A DNA stretch of 64,000 nucleotides from Streptomyces poonensis (GTDB taxonomy: Bacteria > Actinomycetota > Actinomycetes > Streptomycetales > Streptomycetaceae), in contig NZ_BMVW01000003.1 in NCBI RefSeq assembly GCF_014650915.1, forward strand, positions 283,339 to 347,338, written 5' to 3'. Under the pieces are notes generated by a model. That model was not told the origin of the DNA. It made no database searches and saw only the letters and a list, made by a program, of their open reading frames with translations. Made by a program: the position numbers and the translations under genes. Shown here piece after piece: positions 35,766-45,729 of this stretch; position 1 is the first letter of the stretch, and every line of letters starts with the position of its first letter.

Positions 35766-36354
35766 GGATGCGTGACACGAAGGTCTTGACGGTCTCGTGG
35801 CTGATGACGAGCACCGCGGCGATCTCACTGTTGGACATTCCGTCCGCGATGAGGCGGAGCACCTCCAGTTCGCGGGGTGTCAGCGGGATGTCCTGCGCGC
35901 CGCGCTCGGCGGGCCGGATACGGGCGGCGTAACGGCCCACGAGCCGACGCGTCACCTCGGGATCCAGCAGCGCCGAGCCCATGGCCACGGTCCGGATCCC
36001 GTGCAGCAGCCGGTCCGGCGGCGCGTCCTTGAGCAGGAACCCGCTCGCTCCGGCCCGCAGCGCCTCGTAGACGTACTCGTCCAGGTTGAACGTGGTCACC
36101 ACGAGCACCTTCACGGGGTGCTCGCCCCCGGCACCGGCCAGCAGCCGGGTGGCCTCGATGCCGTCGAGGACCGGCATGCGCACGTCCATCACCACGACGT
36201 CCGGGCGCAGTCGGCGGGCCAGCTCCACGGCGGTCCGCCCGTCTCCGCACTCGCCCGCCACCGCCAGGTCGGGCTGCGCGTCGATGATGGTCGACAGCCC
36301 GGTGCGGATCAGTGCCTGGTCGTCGCAGACCAGGACCCGGACGGGCGCGCTCAT
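35695..36354 (-). CDS. NarL/FixJ-family response regulator
   Basis: A 219-aa regulator: receiver with CDDQ acidic residues, phospho-Asp in VVVMDVRMP, LLKDAPP lysine, and a LuxR-type helix-turn-helix (LTPRELEVLRLIADGMSNSEIA). Its ATG overlaps the stop of the sensor kinase at 36351-37517 as ATGA, defining a cognate pair. With the CPBP protease upstream it forms a three-gene operon of a type common in Streptomyces and often linked to envelope stress or self-resistance; the signal is not known. Confidence 0.94.
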   Translation of the reverse strand: MSAPVRVLVCDDQALIRTGLSTIIDAQPDLAVAGECGDGRTAVELARRLRPDVVVMDVRMPVLDGIEATRLLAGAGGEHPVKVLVVTTFNLDEYVYEALRAGASGFLLKDAPPDRLLHGIRTVAMGSALLDPEVTRRLVGRYAARIRPAERGAQDIPLTPRELEVLRLIADGMSNSEIAAVLVISHETVKTFVSRILTKLDLRDRVQAVVYAYRHGLVT

Positions 36355-37517
36355 GCCGGGCTTCCCGCGGGTATCCGCGCCCGGACGAGAAAGCCGCCGC
36401 CGCTCCGGTGGCCCGCGCTGAAGTCGCCGCCCAGGACGTCGACCCGTCTCCGCAGGCCCTCCAGTCCCCGCCCGCTGCCACCGGGGGAACCGGCCCGCGA
36501 ACCGGAACCGTCCGTGCCGACCTCCACGATGATCTCCCTTTCACCATGGCGCACCAGGACCGAGGTCCGGCTGCCGTGGTCGTATTTGAGCGCGTTGGTC
36601 AGGGCCTCCTGCACGACCCGGTAGGCCACGAGGTCGGCGCTGCCGGTCGAGGCCGGCGGTGTGCCCTCCTCGGTGAACTCCACCGGCTGTCCGGCCAGCC
36701 GCGTCTGCTCGACGAGCGTGAGCACCCGGCCGACGGGCGGTGTCCTGTCCTCGCCGCCGTGGCCGCTGCCATGGTCGGGGTTGAGCAGGTCGAGCAGGTG
36801 CCGCAGATCCGTGATGGCCCGCCGGCCGGTGTCACTGACGGCGCTCAGGCTCTGGTCGAGGCGGTCGGGCGAGGCGGTCAGGTACCGGGCCGCCTCGGCC
36901 TGCACGACCATCGCCGTCACATGATGGGTCACGACGTCGTGGAGCTCGCGGGCGATCCGGGTGCGCTCGGCGGCGCGGGCGTCCTCGGCGACGCGGCTGC
37001 GGCGTTCGGCCTCCGCGACCCGGGCGGAGCGCATCCACACGCCGACGCCCCACGCGAGGGCCATCACCAGGTAGAACGTCACGAACTCGGCCACCGGTTT
37101 GCCGGGCCCGCGCTGGTCGAGCGCGACCGCCAGCGCAGCGAACGCCACGGAGAAGGCGACCGCGGTGGCGTGCCGGTACCGCTCCAGATACGACCCGGCG
37201 CTCAGCAGCGCGATGGGCAGCGCGGTGCCGGCCATGAGGTGGTAGCCGCACAGCTGGTCGAGGGCGAAGCCGCACGACACCAGGGTGAGGCAGACGAGCG
37301 GCCACCGCCGGCGCACGGCGAGCGGGGCGCACTGCAGGACGGCCGCCACACCGGCCAGCGCGTCGGCGGGACGGGTCGGCAGACCGCCGATCTCCGTGCC
37401 GTTGCCGTGGAACGCCGGCATGGCCGACGCCACGAGGAGCAGTATCCCGAGCGGGAGGTCCCGGACCGTGACATCGAGCCGGTGCCACAGTTCCGGGACA
37501 CGTCGACGACCGATCAC
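36351..37517 (-). CDS. Sensor histidine kinase, HisKA_3 type
   Basis: A 388-aa kinase with four to five hydrophobic helices in the first about 150 residues, a short linker, the dimerisation/phosphoacceptor motif RIARELHDVVTHHVTAM (phospho-His in LHD) and a C-terminal ATPase domain (VVQEALTNALKYDHGS; GRGLEGLRRRV). There is no extracellular domain, which fits intramembrane-sensing kinases. The GTG start at 37515-37517 overlaps the CPBP protease stop as GTGA. Confidence 0.92.
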   Translation of the reverse strand: MIGRRRVPELWHRLDVTVRDLPLGILLLVASAMPAFHGNGTEIGGLPTRPADALAGVAAVLQCAPLAVRRRWPLVCLTLVSCGFALDQLCGYHLMAGTALPIALLSAGSYLERYRHATAVAFSVAFAALAVALDQRGPGKPVAEFVTFYLVMALAWGVGVWMRSARVAEAERRSRVAEDARAAERTRIARELHDVVTHHVTAMVVQAEAARYLTASPDRLDQSLSAVSDTGRRAITDLRHLLDLLNPDHGSGHGGEDRTPPVGRVLTLVEQTRLAGQPVEFTEEGTPPASTGSADLVAYRVVQEALTNALKYDHGSRTSVLVRHGEREIIVEVGTDGSGSRAGSPGGSGRGLEGLRRRVDVLGGDFSAGHRSGGGFLVRARIPAGSPA

Positions 37518-38353
37518 CGGGGCAGTGTAGCGGCGGAGCCGACGCCCGCGGCTCGCCGGGAACCGAAGGGCACGATGTGCCCGCGCCGGTGGGCCAGCCA
37601 CAGGAACACCAGGGTCAGCAGCGCCCCGAAGCCCACCGAGTACACGCTGGCCTCCGGCCCGAAGGCACCACCGGTGAGCAGTTCCGGGCCCGACGTCGAG
37701 GCGTCCAGGAGCCCCTGGCTGGCGCCGTTGCCGGAGACCTCCGTGCTGAAGACGCCGGCCGCGGCGAAGTTCCAGCCGAAGTGCACGCCGATCGTCAGCC
37801 AGAGGCTGCGGGTGGCGGCGTACGCGGCGGCGAGCATGAAGCCGGCCTCGATCGCGATGGCGAGGCCGCCCCACAGGGTCGCGTCCTCGTTGAGCAGGTG
37901 CGAGAGGCCGAACACGAGGCCTGTCGACACCAGGGCTGCGTACGTGCCGATGCGCTCCTCGACGATCCGGAACAGCACGCCGCGGTACACCACTTCCTCG
38001 GTCGCCGCGGCGGCGGCCATGAAGCCGAGCAGCCCCAGTGCGCCGGTCACCGAGCCCAGGCCGTCGACGTCGTAGTACCCGGAGGTGAAGAGGATCACGA
38101 TGACGGCCGTGAACATCCCGCCGCCGATCAGGACGCCCCAGCCGGTCCGGGCCACGGCGCCCTCCCGGGCCACGTCCAGGGCGGGCCGGTGCTCGGTGCG
38201 CCGCACCACCCACCCGTACACGAGCACGACCAGTGCGGCGACCACGACGCCGAGGACGAGCGTGAGCCAGTCGTTCTCCTTCACCGCGTTGACGGCGCTG
38301 CTGCCCAGGGCGTACACCACCATTACGGCCAGGAACTGCCAGACAAACCTCAC
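37514..38353 (-). CDS. CPBP family intramembrane glutamic endopeptidase
   Basis: A 279-aa polytopic membrane protein with the CAAX/CPBP (Abi) motifs: ATEEVVYRG (EExxxR), FGLSHLL and HFGWN. In bacteria these proteins act in bacteriocin self-immunity or in processing of membrane proteins. The GTG start at 38351-38353 was chosen for AGAGGGGG 5-6 nt upstream; the open frame extends to 38434 without support. It is the first gene of an operon with the kinase and regulator. Confidence 0.9.
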   Translation of the reverse strand: MRFVWQFLAVMVVYALGSSAVNAVKENDWLTLVLGVVVAALVVLVYGWVVRRTEHRPALDVAREGAVARTGWGVLIGGGMFTAVIVILFTSGYYDVDGLGSVTGALGLLGFMAAAAATEEVVYRGVLFRIVEERIGTYAALVSTGLVFGLSHLLNEDATLWGGLAIAIEAGFMLAAAYAATRSLWLTIGVHFGWNFAAAGVFSTEVSGNGASQGLLDASTSGPELLTGGAFGPEASVYSVGFGALLTLVFLWLAHRRGHIVPFGSRRAAGVGSAATLPR

Positions 38354-38565
38354 GGGAACCCCCTCTGTCGGGCCGCGACCGGTGAGCCGCGGGCTGCACC
38401 GGACGCTACGGACCCGGCGGCCGGAGATCGTCACCTCACAGTGGACACCTGGCTGTAGCTCGCACGGGGGACAAACCCCTGCGCCGACCCGCCGGACCGG
38501 CCGACATCCTGCTCCGGACGTCGACTTCGCCGGGCCCTCACCTCTGGCCGCCTACCCGTGCTCAG

Positions 38566-38865
38566 GTGGTGCAGGGCCTGTCGACCGCAACTCCGCCCCG
38601 CAGCCCCAACTGCAACCCACACGCGGAACGCTTCATCCGCTCGGTCCGCGAAGAATGCACCGACCGCATCCTGCTGTACAACCGCGGCCACACCGAGCGG
38701 ATCCTCCGTGACTACGCCGAGCACTTCAACGCCCACCGGCCTCATCAAGGCCGGAACCAGCACGCGCCCCACGACGACCCCGGCGTCGTCCCCCTGCCCG
38801 CGCCCCGGGTCGAACGCCGACAAGCCGTCGCCTGCCTCATCAGCGAGTACCGTCAGGCCAGCTGA
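38566..38865 (+). pseudogene. Transposase/integrase-core fragment (IS481/IS3-like C-terminus)
   Basis: About 98 codons with the C-terminal part of a DDE integrase core: PPRSPNCNPHAERFIRSVREE contains the last catalytic Glu region, followed by HFNAHRPHQG. The N-terminal half with the two catalytic Asp is missing and no inverted repeats were found. This is a remnant of an insertion sequence. Confidence 0.75.
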
Positions 38866-38918
38866 CCGCAGGAGGCATTCAAGGTCAGAGGCTGTGCGAG
38901 CATTCTGGAGCACTACAG

Positions 38919-39173
38919 GTTGAGAAACTCGGGGACATCGCACAGCGTGTGCAAGCCATCGATGCCGAAAAGAAAGGCCCGCTGTACGAAGCCCTCGGTA
39001 TTGAGATTCGGTACGAACATGCAGATAGGGCCTCGACCGTCAGGTCAAGGCCCTTATCCGCGTATCGCTACAGCGAGTGTCCGAGGTCGGAGTCGGCCAG
39101 TGACGATACGGACGTGGTCGCGCAAGGACGGCTCAACCCCTTTGTCGGCGTCCGCACCGACAGCACCAGATAG
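38919..39173 (+). pseudogene. C-terminal remnant of a large serine recombinase
   Basis: The frame reads VEKLGDIAQRVQAIDAEKK, then LYEALGIEIRYEH and VRSRPLSAYRYSECPR, which fits the C-terminal end of phage/ICE-type serine integrases in Streptomyces. The catalytic and recombinase domains are absent. With the adjacent transposase fragment it marks an old integration or deletion scar. The region from 39174 to 39681 holds no supported gene. Confidence 0.55.
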
Positions 39174-39681
39174 CCGCCGGATGTGAGTCGCGAGATACGC
39201 CACAACTGAACCCACCGCTCCAGTGCCCTCCAGCCGCCTCCGCGTACGTGCCGCACGCCGCCGGCCTACCGCATGAATCACCCTGCAGCCAGGCGCTGTG
39301 ACCAGGCCGCCAACGTCTCAAGGCCCTGCTCTGTCTCAGTTCGCCTGGCGGCCGTGTGCGGACGGTGCTCGGTCCAGGATCATGTCCCGCTGGGTGTGGG
39401 ACACGGCCACGAGTTGCGGGCCACCTGCCTGCCCCGGGCACCTGGCGCACCCCGTCCATCCCTCCAGGCGGAGGCATCCCACCCAAGAGCGAGGCGACCT
39501 GCCTCGCATCACACATTGCAACAGGAACGTGCTAGCTTTCGATCGCCGTGTCGCGGTCGGTTCTCAGCCGGAAGCAGCGAGAGGGAGGGCGCACGCCGGA
39601 ACCCGATCAGGACCACGGTCCAGAGGCGGTTCCCGTTCGGGGTGCTCGTACCGCTTGGAAGGATGGGGATCCGAAGGGGAC

Positions 39682-42417
39682 ATGCTCTACGGGCGTGACG
39701 CCGAACTGCGGTTGCTGTCGGACATCACCTCGCGCGGCTTCGCGGGGACAGGTGGTGCTCTGCTGCTGCGCGGCGAGGCGGGCATCGGGAAGACCGCCCT
39801 GCTCAAGGCGGCTCGGGAAGCCGCCGTGGCTAAGGAGGGTCGCGCCCTGTCGGCTCTTGGTGTCCAGTCGGAGGCGTCGGTGCCGTTCGCGGGACTGCAC
39901 CAGCTGCTCAATCCGGTCCTCCATGACCACCTCGACCATTTGATGCCCCGTCAGCGGAACGCTCTGCTGGCGGCTTTCGGCGTGATCGATGACGCCGCAC
40001 CGGAGATGTTCTCCGTCGGACTGGCGTCGCTTGAGCTGATCAGCGGTCTGGCCGATGAGTCCCCCGTCATCCTGGTGATCGACGACGCTCAGTGGATCGA
40101 CGGACCGAGCAGTGAGGTGCTCGCCTTCATCGCCCGGCGGCTGGATGCGGAGCGGGCCGTCATGCTGCTGGCGGTTCGCGAGGGACACGACACCGTGCTG
40201 GACGACGCAGGCCTGCCCGAACTTCATCTGCCGAGACTCGATGACGACTCGGCGAAGGCGCTCCTCGAGGCGCATGCGCCACAACTCGACCGGTCCCTTC
40301 GCGACCGGCTGCTGGTCGAGGCTGCCGGCAATCCGCTGGCGCTGAGCGAGCTTCCGGCTGCGCTCAGCAGTCAAGGAGGCGTCGCGCAGACGCTGATGCC
40401 ATGGCTGCCGACCACCCGCCGCCTGGAGCGTTCGTTTCTTTCCCGTGCCTCCACACTGCCCGACGAGACGCAGACCGTCCTGCTGATCACCGCGGCCGAC
40501 GACGAAGGCGACCTCGCCGAGATCCTCGAGGCCGCGCAACTCCTTGACGGCACCGCCCTGCCGGTCGCATCCCTGGAACCCGCCGTCGAGGCAGGGCTGC
40601 TTGAGGTGAGCGGGCACAAAGTACGCTTCCGGCACCCCTTGATCCGCTCTGCCATCTATCACGCGGCTGCCCCGTCGAGGCGGCTGGCCGGGCACGCGGC
40701 GCTTGCTGCAGTGCTGGCTCGACACCAGGAGCGCCGGGCATGGCACCGGGCGGCCGCCGCCCCCGGTCCGGATGACGACGTCGCGCTCGACCTCGAAGTC
40801 GCCGCTGCCAAAGCACTTCTCAGGGGAGCCCCGCGTGCCGCGGCCGAGGCCCTGCAGCAGGCGGCCCTCCTCAGCGACCCGAACACACACCGGGGCCGTC
40901 TCCTGTTGCGGTCGGCCGAGATCAACTTTGAGCTCGGCAGCGTGACTGTCGCGCGCCGGCAGCTGGCCGAGGCGAAGTTCGCGAAGCTCGAAAGAGCGGA
41001 ACGGCTTCGCCACACTCTGTGGATGGAGGCCCTCAACGAGGAGAGCTGGTTCAGCCCGGAGCAGGTCCGGGCCTTCGCCGACGTGGCGGACCAGCTGGCC
41101 AGCGCCGAGAGCAACGGTGCGGCACTCGCGCTGAGAGCACTGTGGCCCCTTGCCATAGGGTGCTGGTACGGCAACCCGGCGCCGGAAACGCGTGGCACCG
41201 TTGTCAGGACCGCACGACGTCTGCAGACCGGCGACGGCGAACTCATGACTCTCTGCATCGCCGCTTGCGCGGACCCGGTGGAGGAGGCGGCATGGGTCAT
41301 CGGCGAGACGGCCCGGCTCGCGCCGGGGTCCGTGAACGACGCCGCCGAGCAGCATGCGCTGGGAGCGTCGTTGACCGCCATATGGGCGTACGACCTCTCC
41401 TGGCCCTACCTCTGCGCGGCCGTCGAGGGCCTCCGTCAGCAGGGCCGTCTCGGATTGCTCGGTGAGGCCCTGGCATCCCAGGCCTGGGCGGCGATACTCC
41501 TCGGCAAGCACCGTCTGGCAAGAACCGCGGCAGACGAGGCCAGGCGGCTGTCCCGTGACACCGGCCGCCCCCGCTGGGCCTTTGTCGCAGACCTGGCCAT
41601 GGCCACCCTGGCCTGTGAGCGCGGCGAATTCGACGCCGCGAACGAGCTCATCCGGACGACCGAGGCCGAACTGCTCACGTTGGGAGCTCAATCCATCTTG
41701 GCGTATGCCCAGTTCGCTCGCGGACGGTACGCGATAGTCCATCACAAGTACAATGACGCGTTCGAACAACTGGCGCGGGTCCTGGATCCCTCGGACATCA
41801 CCTACCACCCGTTCGTGGGCTATTGGGCAATCGCGGACCTGATCGAGGCCGCTGTTCACACGGGCCGCGCCGACGAAGCAAGGCGTTATTTCTCGCAACT
41901 CAACGCCCTGGCCGAGAAGACCACCGCACCGTTTCTGACAGCGATGGCCGCCTACGCCCACCCCCTGGTCGCTCCCGAAGACGAGGCGGAGTCCCTCTAC
42001 CAGCGGGCCCTCGACCCCCGGCTGTCGAACTGGCCGTTTCACCGGGCACGGCTCCTGCTGGCCTACGGCCGGTGGCTGAGACGTCAACGCCGCCTCGTCG
42101 AAGCACGCCGCCCGCTGCACGCGGCCATGGAGAGCTTCGACGCACTGGGTATCAAGGCTTTCGGTGAGGACGCGCGGTCCGAACTTCGCGCGGCAGGCGA
42201 AGCGATCGGCCAGCCGACACCCGACACTCTGGACAAACTCACCCCGCAGGAATTGCAGATAGCCAAAATGGCCGCCAGCGGGATGACCAACCGTGAGATC
42301 GGCACGCGGCTGTTCATCTCGCACCGAACCGTCGGTCAACACCTCAGCCGGGTCTTCCCGAAGCTCGGCATCACGTCCCGCGGCCAGCTGCACCTCTCCG
42401 ATCTCGGTGGGGATTGA
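39682..42417 (+). CDS. LAL-type LuxR-family ATP-binding regulator
   Basis: A 911-aa large ATP-binding regulator of the LuxR family (STAND type). Walker A is RGEAGIGKTALL at about residue 28, Walker B VILVIDDAQWID near 134, then a long helical repeat region and a C-terminal LuxR helix-turn-helix (LTPQELQIAKMAASGMTNREIG). Such proteins are often activators of secondary-metabolite or sugar genes. The start at 39682 was chosen because the protein aligns there with family members (MLYGRDAEL) and GAAGGGGAC lies just upstream; the frame is open for another 128 codons without support. Confidence 0.93.
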   Translation: MLYGRDAELRLLSDITSRGFAGTGGALLLRGEAGIGKTALLKAAREAAVAKEGRALSALGVQSEASVPFAGLHQLLNPVLHDHLDHLMPRQRNALLAAFGVIDDAAPEMFSVGLASLELISGLADESPVILVIDDAQWIDGPSSEVLAFIARRLDAERAVMLLAVREGHDTVLDDAGLPELHLPRLDDDSAKALLEAHAPQLDRSLRDRLLVEAAGNPLALSELPAALSSQGGVAQTLMPWLPTTRRLERSFLSRASTLPDETQTVLLITAADDEGDLAEILEAAQLLDGTALPVASLEPAVEAGLLEVSGHKVRFRHPLIRSAIYHAAAPSRRLAGHAALAAVLARHQERRAWHRAAAAPGPDDDVALDLEVAAAKALLRGAPRAAAEALQQAALLSDPNTHRGRLLLRSAEINFELGSVTVARRQLAEAKFAKLERAERLRHTLWMEALNEESWFSPEQVRAFADVADQLASAESNGAALALRALWPLAIGCWYGNPAPETRGTVVRTARRLQTGDGELMTLCIAACADPVEEAAWVIGETARLAPGSVNDAAEQHALGASLTAIWAYDLSWPYLCAAVEGLRQQGRLGLLGEALASQAWAAILLGKHRLARTAADEARRLSRDTGRPRWAFVADLAMATLACERGEFDAANELIRTTEAELLTLGAQSILAYAQFARGRYAIVHHKYNDAFEQLARVLDPSDITYHPFVGYWAIADLIEAAVHTGRADEARRYFSQLNALAEKTTAPFLTAMAAYAHPLVAPEDEAESLYQRALDPRLSNWPFHRARLLLAYGRWLRRQRRLVEARRPLHAAMESFDALGIKAFGEDARSELRAAGEAIGQPTPDTLDKLTPQELQIAKMAASGMTNREIGTRLFISHRTVGQHLSRVFPKLGITSRGQLHLSDLGGD

Positions 42418-42872
42418 CGGCCGCGGTCCTCATGGCCGAGCCGACGGTCAGCCGGTGAGTATCGTCGTCGGTTCGGGTCAGGCAGTGAACAGCGTCCGCT
42501 TCTCCGGAAGACGGAACTGCATGGTCCGGTAGAGGGAAGGAACAGCCGGCTGGCGTACGGAAAGCTCACCGCGCCCCTTCTCGTATGCGTCGCCCGGTAG
42601 AGGTTCCGGACTGCCAGTGCGGAGAGTGCTGGGCGGACGAGAGGTATACCGGTCAGGACCGTGCCGCGCCTGCGCCTGCGCCTGCGCCTCGATCATGACG
42701 TCACATGACGGATACCGGCCGGTCATCCGGAGCGCCATGCTTGCCCCGTCGTCCTCGGTGGAGCCCCCGGACCGGCGCGGTGAAAGGCACGTGCGTCGAT
42801 GTCGCCCACGTTCGGAACCAGACCGACGACAGCCTGTCACAGGCTTTCACCATTTCCATCGCCGAGTGGAGC
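42418..42872. other. Intergenic region between LAL regulator and CHASE3 kinase
   Basis: About 455 bp. It has a short hexamer repeat (CTGCGC units, about 42669-42690) and a TGACGTCA palindrome at 42696-42703. The kinase frame is open back to 42705, so the last 170 bp could be coding. No other gene is supported. Confidence 0.4.
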
Positions 42873-44270
42873 ATGAGGGTGCGTAGGTGGTTCAGGGGTC
42901 GGCGACTCGGGCTGACACCCCTCACAGTCGCGGCGAGCGGCTTGCTCGCCTTGTTGATAAGTGTCGCGTTCGCCGTTCTGCTGTGGGCGATCGAGGACGC
43001 CAACGGTTCGACCTCGGCGAGACGTGCCTCCCGGGAGGCACTCGTCGAAGTCGGCACCATGGAGCAACTGCTCCTCGACCTCGAGTCGGGGCAGCGCGGC
43101 TTCGTGATCACTGAACGGCAGGAGTTCCTGCGGCCGTGGCAGGCGGCACGGAGAGCCCTGCCCTCGGCGGCACGGCGGTTCACCGGCACCGCGACCTCCT
43201 TCGAACAGCGGCGCACCGCGGAGCGGATCTCACAGGGCGTCGAGTCCTACCTCAACGACTACTCGGTTCCGCTGGTCGAGGCGGTCCGGCGAGGTGATGC
43301 CGCCGCGTCCGGACTGGCGATGGCGGAGGAGGGGAAGCGGCGCTCCGACGCCTTGCGGACCCAGTTCGACCAGTACTCCGCGGCTGCACGCGACGAGCTC
43401 GCAGCGCGCGAAGACACCGCGCGGGCCAACTCGCGGCAGGCGGTGATCGCGGCAGGCGTGGGACTGGCCGCCTCGACCGCGCTGGTGGCTGCGTTCACCG
43501 TGCTTCAGCACCGCGCCGTCGTGCGGCCCGTGCGCGGGGCGGCGGTCGCGTCGAAGCAGCTCGCGAGTGGTGACCTCGGGGTGCGGATCACCCCCCACAG
43601 GGTCGCGGAGATCCAGTCGCTGGGCATGTCCTTCAACACCATGGCGGCCTCTTTGCAGAACAGCCGCAGACGCATCATGGAGAGTGTGGAGGCGGTGCAC
43701 CGGCGAACGGCCCGGGACCTGCACGACGGGGCACAGCAACGACTCGTCAGCTTGATGATCGGGCTTCGGCTCGCACGAGAACTGATTCCCGAGACGGAGA
43801 CGGCCGCGGCCGAGTTGCTGGACCAGTCGATCGCCAACGCGCAGACGGCGATCGACGAGCTGAGGGAACTCGCATCGGGCATCTATCCGCTCGTACTGAC
43901 GGTGAAAGGCCTGGTGGTGGCGGTGGAAGAGCTGGCCTCACGATGCCCGATACCCGCCGTCGTCGAGAGCAGGTCCAGCCGCAGGCTTTCCTCGGCCGTG
44001 GAGTCCAATGCGTATTTCGTCGTGGCCGAGGCCGTGACGAACACGATCAAGCATGCACAGGCATCCAAGATCGACATCTGCGTCGACATAGAGGACGTCA
44101 TCCGCATACGCGTGGTCGACGACGGCATCGGTGGCGTAAACGAGAACACAGCAGGCAGTGGTCTGAGCGGACTGGCCGATCGCGTGGCCGCCTTCGACGG
44201 AACGCTGACCATCGAGTCACCTCCTGGCGGGGGCACCTCAATACTGGTGCGGATACCGATACCGGCATGA
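42873..44270 (+). CDS. CHASE3-HAMP sensor histidine kinase
   Basis: A 465-aa kinase: a transmembrane helix at about residues 20-42, a CHASE3-like extracytoplasmic four-helix region (LLLDLESGQRGFVITERQEFL is its characteristic start), a second helix near 195-215, HAMP, and a HisKA_3 core with TARDLHDGAQQRLVSLM (phospho-His) and C-terminal ATPase motifs VVDDGIGG and GSGLSGLADRV. The start was chosen at the ATG before RVRRWFRGRR with GTGGAG upstream; ATG at 42705 is possible. No response regulator is adjacent; the orphan regulator at 49717-50376 is a possible but unproven partner. Confidence 0.9.
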   Translation: MRVRRWFRGRRLGLTPLTVAASGLLALLISVAFAVLLWAIEDANGSTSARRASREALVEVGTMEQLLLDLESGQRGFVITERQEFLRPWQAARRALPSAARRFTGTATSFEQRRTAERISQGVESYLNDYSVPLVEAVRRGDAAASGLAMAEEGKRRSDALRTQFDQYSAAARDELAAREDTARANSRQAVIAAGVGLAASTALVAAFTVLQHRAVVRPVRGAAVASKQLASGDLGVRITPHRVAEIQSLGMSFNTMAASLQNSRRRIMESVEAVHRRTARDLHDGAQQRLVSLMIGLRLARELIPETETAAAELLDQSIANAQTAIDELRELASGIYPLVLTVKGLVVAVEELASRCPIPAVVESRSSRRLSSAVESNAYFVVAEAVTNTIKHAQASKIDICVDIEDVIRIRVVDDGIGGVNENTAGSGLSGLADRVAAFDGTLTIESPPGGGTSILVRIPIPA

Positions 44271-44536
44271 AACACCCGGCTACGGAGGCCCCGCCCCGCG
44301 CCTTCCCGTGTCCCGTGTCCTCCTCGGCAAAGGTCCGGCAATGTCCGCACGAGGTTGCCAGGAAGGCCACATCACACACCTCCCGGCCGCACTGGGTCCA
44401 CTCAGGCAGAGATCGTGGTTCAGTCCCGACCGGCACACTGCCGGCACCCGACATCACTCGGACACGTACCGTCGGATCGCTGTCGGTCGGGGTGAGTCAG
44501 ACGGAGGAAGCGCGGCGGAAGAGTGAGCGCCGGCGC

Positions 44537-44574
44537 GGTGGCCGTTCCCGACTCACGGGTCGGGAACGGCCACC
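44537..44574 (-). terminator. Strong hairpin terminator after the aldo/keto reductase gene
   Basis: GGTGGCCGTTCCCGAC (44537-44552) and its perfect complement (44559-44574) form a 16-bp stem with a 6-nt loop, 46 bp past the reductase stop on the minus strand. There is no long T-run, which is usual for GC-rich actinomycete terminators. The kinase gene ends 267 bp away on the other side. Confidence 0.75.
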
Positions 44575-44620
44575 GTCCCCAGGTCCGGCCATGTCGGCCG
44601 AGCCGCGGCGTCAGCGTCGG

Positions 44621-45634
44621 TCAGCGCTCACTGTCGAGAGTCGCCATCATCGCGGGTGCGTATCGCTCGCCGGACGCCGCACCTGACGGAACGGCGGCCT
44701 CGATCTCCGCCAGCGCCTCCTCGTCGAGCGCCGGCGCCAGGTCCACGGCTCCCAGAGACTCCGTCAGCCGCTCCCGGCGGCGGGCTCCCACCAGCGGGAC
44801 GATGTCCTCGCCCTGAGCCGCCGCCCAGGCGATCGCCACCTGGCCGGTGGTGGCTCCGAACCGCTCCGCCACCCGGCCCAGCGCCTCCACCAGGCGCAGA
44901 TTCGCCTCCAGGTTCTCGCCCCGGAAGCGCGGTGAATGAGCGCGGAAGTCGCTTCGGCTCAGCTCGCGCTCGGCCGACCAGTGGCCGCTGAGCAGGCCGC
45001 GCGAGAGGACGCCGTAAGCCGTCAGGCCGATGCCCAGCTCCCGGAGGACCGGGATGATCGACTCTTCCGGGCCGCGCGAGAGCAGCGAGTACTCGATCTG
45101 CAGATCGCTGATGGGTGCCACGGCGGCGGCGCGGCGGATCGTGTCGGGGCCCAGTTCCGACAGGCCGATGTGCCGGATGTAGCCGGCCTGCCGCATTTCC
45201 TCCAGTGCGCCGACCGTCTCCTCGACCGGAATCCCCGGGTTCAGCCGCGCCGGGCGGTAGATGTCGATGTAGTCGGTCTCCAGGCGGCGCAGCGAGTAGG
45301 CCAGGCGGTCCTTGACCGCTTCCGGCGACACGTCGTACGGCACCGGCTGGAAGGCACCGTCGGGGCTGCGGCGCGAGCCGAACTTGACGCTCAGCACCAC
45401 GTCCTCGCGGTTGCGCTCGCGCATGGCGCGGGCGATGAGCATCTCGTTGGCGCCCGAGCCGTAGAAGTCACCGGTGTCGATGAGATTGATTCCGGCGTCC
45501 ATCGCGGCGTGCAGCGTCGCGATGCTCTCCGTGTCGTCCGCCGGACCGTAGAGGTCCGACATTCCCATGGCTCCCAGGCCGATCGTGGACACCTCCGGGC
45601 CCGACCGGCCCAGCCTGCGCCGACTCACAGACAT
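44621..45634 (-). CDS. Aldo/keto reductase
   Basis: A 337-aa NADPH-dependent reductase of the AKR superfamily. LGAMGMSD, DTGDFYG (catalytic Asp and Tyr), LSVKFG (catalytic Lys region), and the NADPH-binding C-terminal part IVPLVGARRRERL are visible. The usual catalytic-His motif SEVGPxH region is present as GLSELGPDTIRR. The start at 45632-45634 follows GGGGAG. It is the last gene of a minus-strand redox set with three short-chain dehydrogenases and is closed by the hairpin at 44537-44574. Confidence 0.93.
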   Translation of the reverse strand: MSVSRRRLGRSGPEVSTIGLGAMGMSDLYGPADDTESIATLHAAMDAGINLIDTGDFYGSGANEMLIARAMRERNREDVVLSVKFGSRRSPDGAFQPVPYDVSPEAVKDRLAYSLRRLETDYIDIYRPARLNPGIPVEETVGALEEMRQAGYIRHIGLSELGPDTIRRAAAVAPISDLQIEYSLLSRGPEESIIPVLRELGIGLTAYGVLSRGLLSGHWSAERELSRSDFRAHSPRFRGENLEANLRLVEALGRVAERFGATTGQVAIAWAAAQGEDIVPLVGARRRERLTESLGAVDLAPALDEEALAEIEAAVPSGAASGERYAPAMMATLDSER

Positions 45635-45729
45635 TGCTTCTCCCCTGTTCTACGGTGTCGAGCTCATGCATGCACATAGGTGGTGGGACGAGCCCCCGTC
45701 CTCGTCCGGGAAGCCCGGGAGGGCGGCGG

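Noticed and set aside
39607..42393. Long minus-strand open frame opposite the LAL regulator
   Set aside because: Shadow frame; the plus strand has Walker A/B and LuxR motifs with proper codon bias.
42696..42703. TGACGTCA palindrome upstream of the CHASE3 kinase
   Set aside because: Only 8 bp and single; such a site is expected by chance and has no second copy nearby.
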